Assembly (NCBI RefSeq): GCF_009707465.1
Contig: NZ_CP046120.1
Span: 1,269,501-1,333,500, forward strand
Length of the DNA stretch: 64,000 nt
Direction: 5' to 3'
Source: Novosphingobium sp. Gsoil 351
GTDB taxonomy: Bacteria; Pseudomonadota; Alphaproteobacteria; Sphingomonadales; Sphingomonadaceae
The notes below the pieces were generated by a model. It did not search any database, was not told the DNA's origin, and worked only from the letters and a program-made list of their open reading frames with translations. The position numbers and the translations under genes are program-made. Positions 63,966 to 64,000 of this stretch are shown one piece after another. Position 1 is the stretch's first letter. Each line of letters opens with the position of its first letter.

Positions 63966-64000
63966 ATGACTGAAGGTGCGGGCCGAGGTGCGCTCGTGAC
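63966..64000 (+). CDS. Partial gene at the window edge, possibly another SDR
   Basis: From ATG 63966 the frame reads MTEGAGRGALVT and runs off the window. GALVT would fit the first strand of an SDR (usually xALVTGA). AAGG lies upstream. The remaining 60 bp after the preceding gene contain nothing else. Confidence 0.4.
   Translation, partial: MTEGAGRGALV

Noticed and set aside
1..64000. CRISPR arrays, tRNA and rRNA genes, phage attachment sites
   Set aside because: No regularly spaced direct repeats, no cloverleaf-like sequence with a CCA region and no rRNA signature were seen on either strand by eye.

Overview
The window is GC-rich, densely packed bacterial DNA, probably from an alphaproteobacterium of the order Sphingomonadales. 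The clues are a sphingomonad-style TonB receptor, dodecin, short operons joined by ATGA, GTGA or TGATG overlaps, and a large aliphatic-acid catabolic island. The taxonomic placement is inference; no rRNA or tRNA gene is visible.

Layout. 1-7.85 kb is a mixed flank: a frameshifted ADP-ribosylglycohydrolase, a secreted small protein, a nuclease-like gene with an unknown partner, a small XRE regulator, a three-gene operon (crotonase, CoA-transferase, amidohydrolase) and dodecin. From about 7.9 kb to the right edge lies one catabolic island. It holds five acyl-CoA ligases, three pairs of acyl-CoA dehydrogenases, two crotonases plus two MaoC-type hydratases, a thiolase with a DUF35 partner, a tandem CoA-transferase, two nitronate-monooxygenase-like enzymes, a P450-aldehyde dehydrogenase-SDR operon, a 4-hydroxybutyryl-CoA dehydratase-like enzyme, three WS/DGAT-type acyltransferases, hydrolases, a patatin, a TonB receptor, two secreted sulfatases and a lipoprotein-type formylglycine-generating enzyme (FGE). 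A GntR-controlled hydrolase/flavin-reductase/amidohydrolase block (16.8-19.9 kb) and an IS200/IS605-type element (about 20.16-20.72 kb) sit inside it.

How the parts fit. I infer import of a sulfated, bulky hydrophobic compound (steroid- or terpenoid-like) through the TonB receptor. Periplasmic sulfatases activated by the exported FGE would remove sulfate. P450, SDR and ALDH would oxidise a terminal carbon to an acid, ligases would form CoA thioesters, and the paired dehydrogenases, hydratases and thiolase would run beta-oxidation. The paired dehydrogenases and the thiolase-DUF35 pair resemble steroid side-chain catabolism of actinobacteria. The substrate itself is not shown by the sequence.

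The strongest new signal is regulatory. A short element with the core ACTAGGT/ACCTAGT next to a TATA tract recurs in front of nearly every operon from 11 to 63 kb, including the promoter of the GntR gene at 34.5-35.3 kb. This looks like one regulon. Many genes carry single-base frameshifts in G/C homopolymers. In each case both frames stay full length, which points to sequencing error rather than decay.
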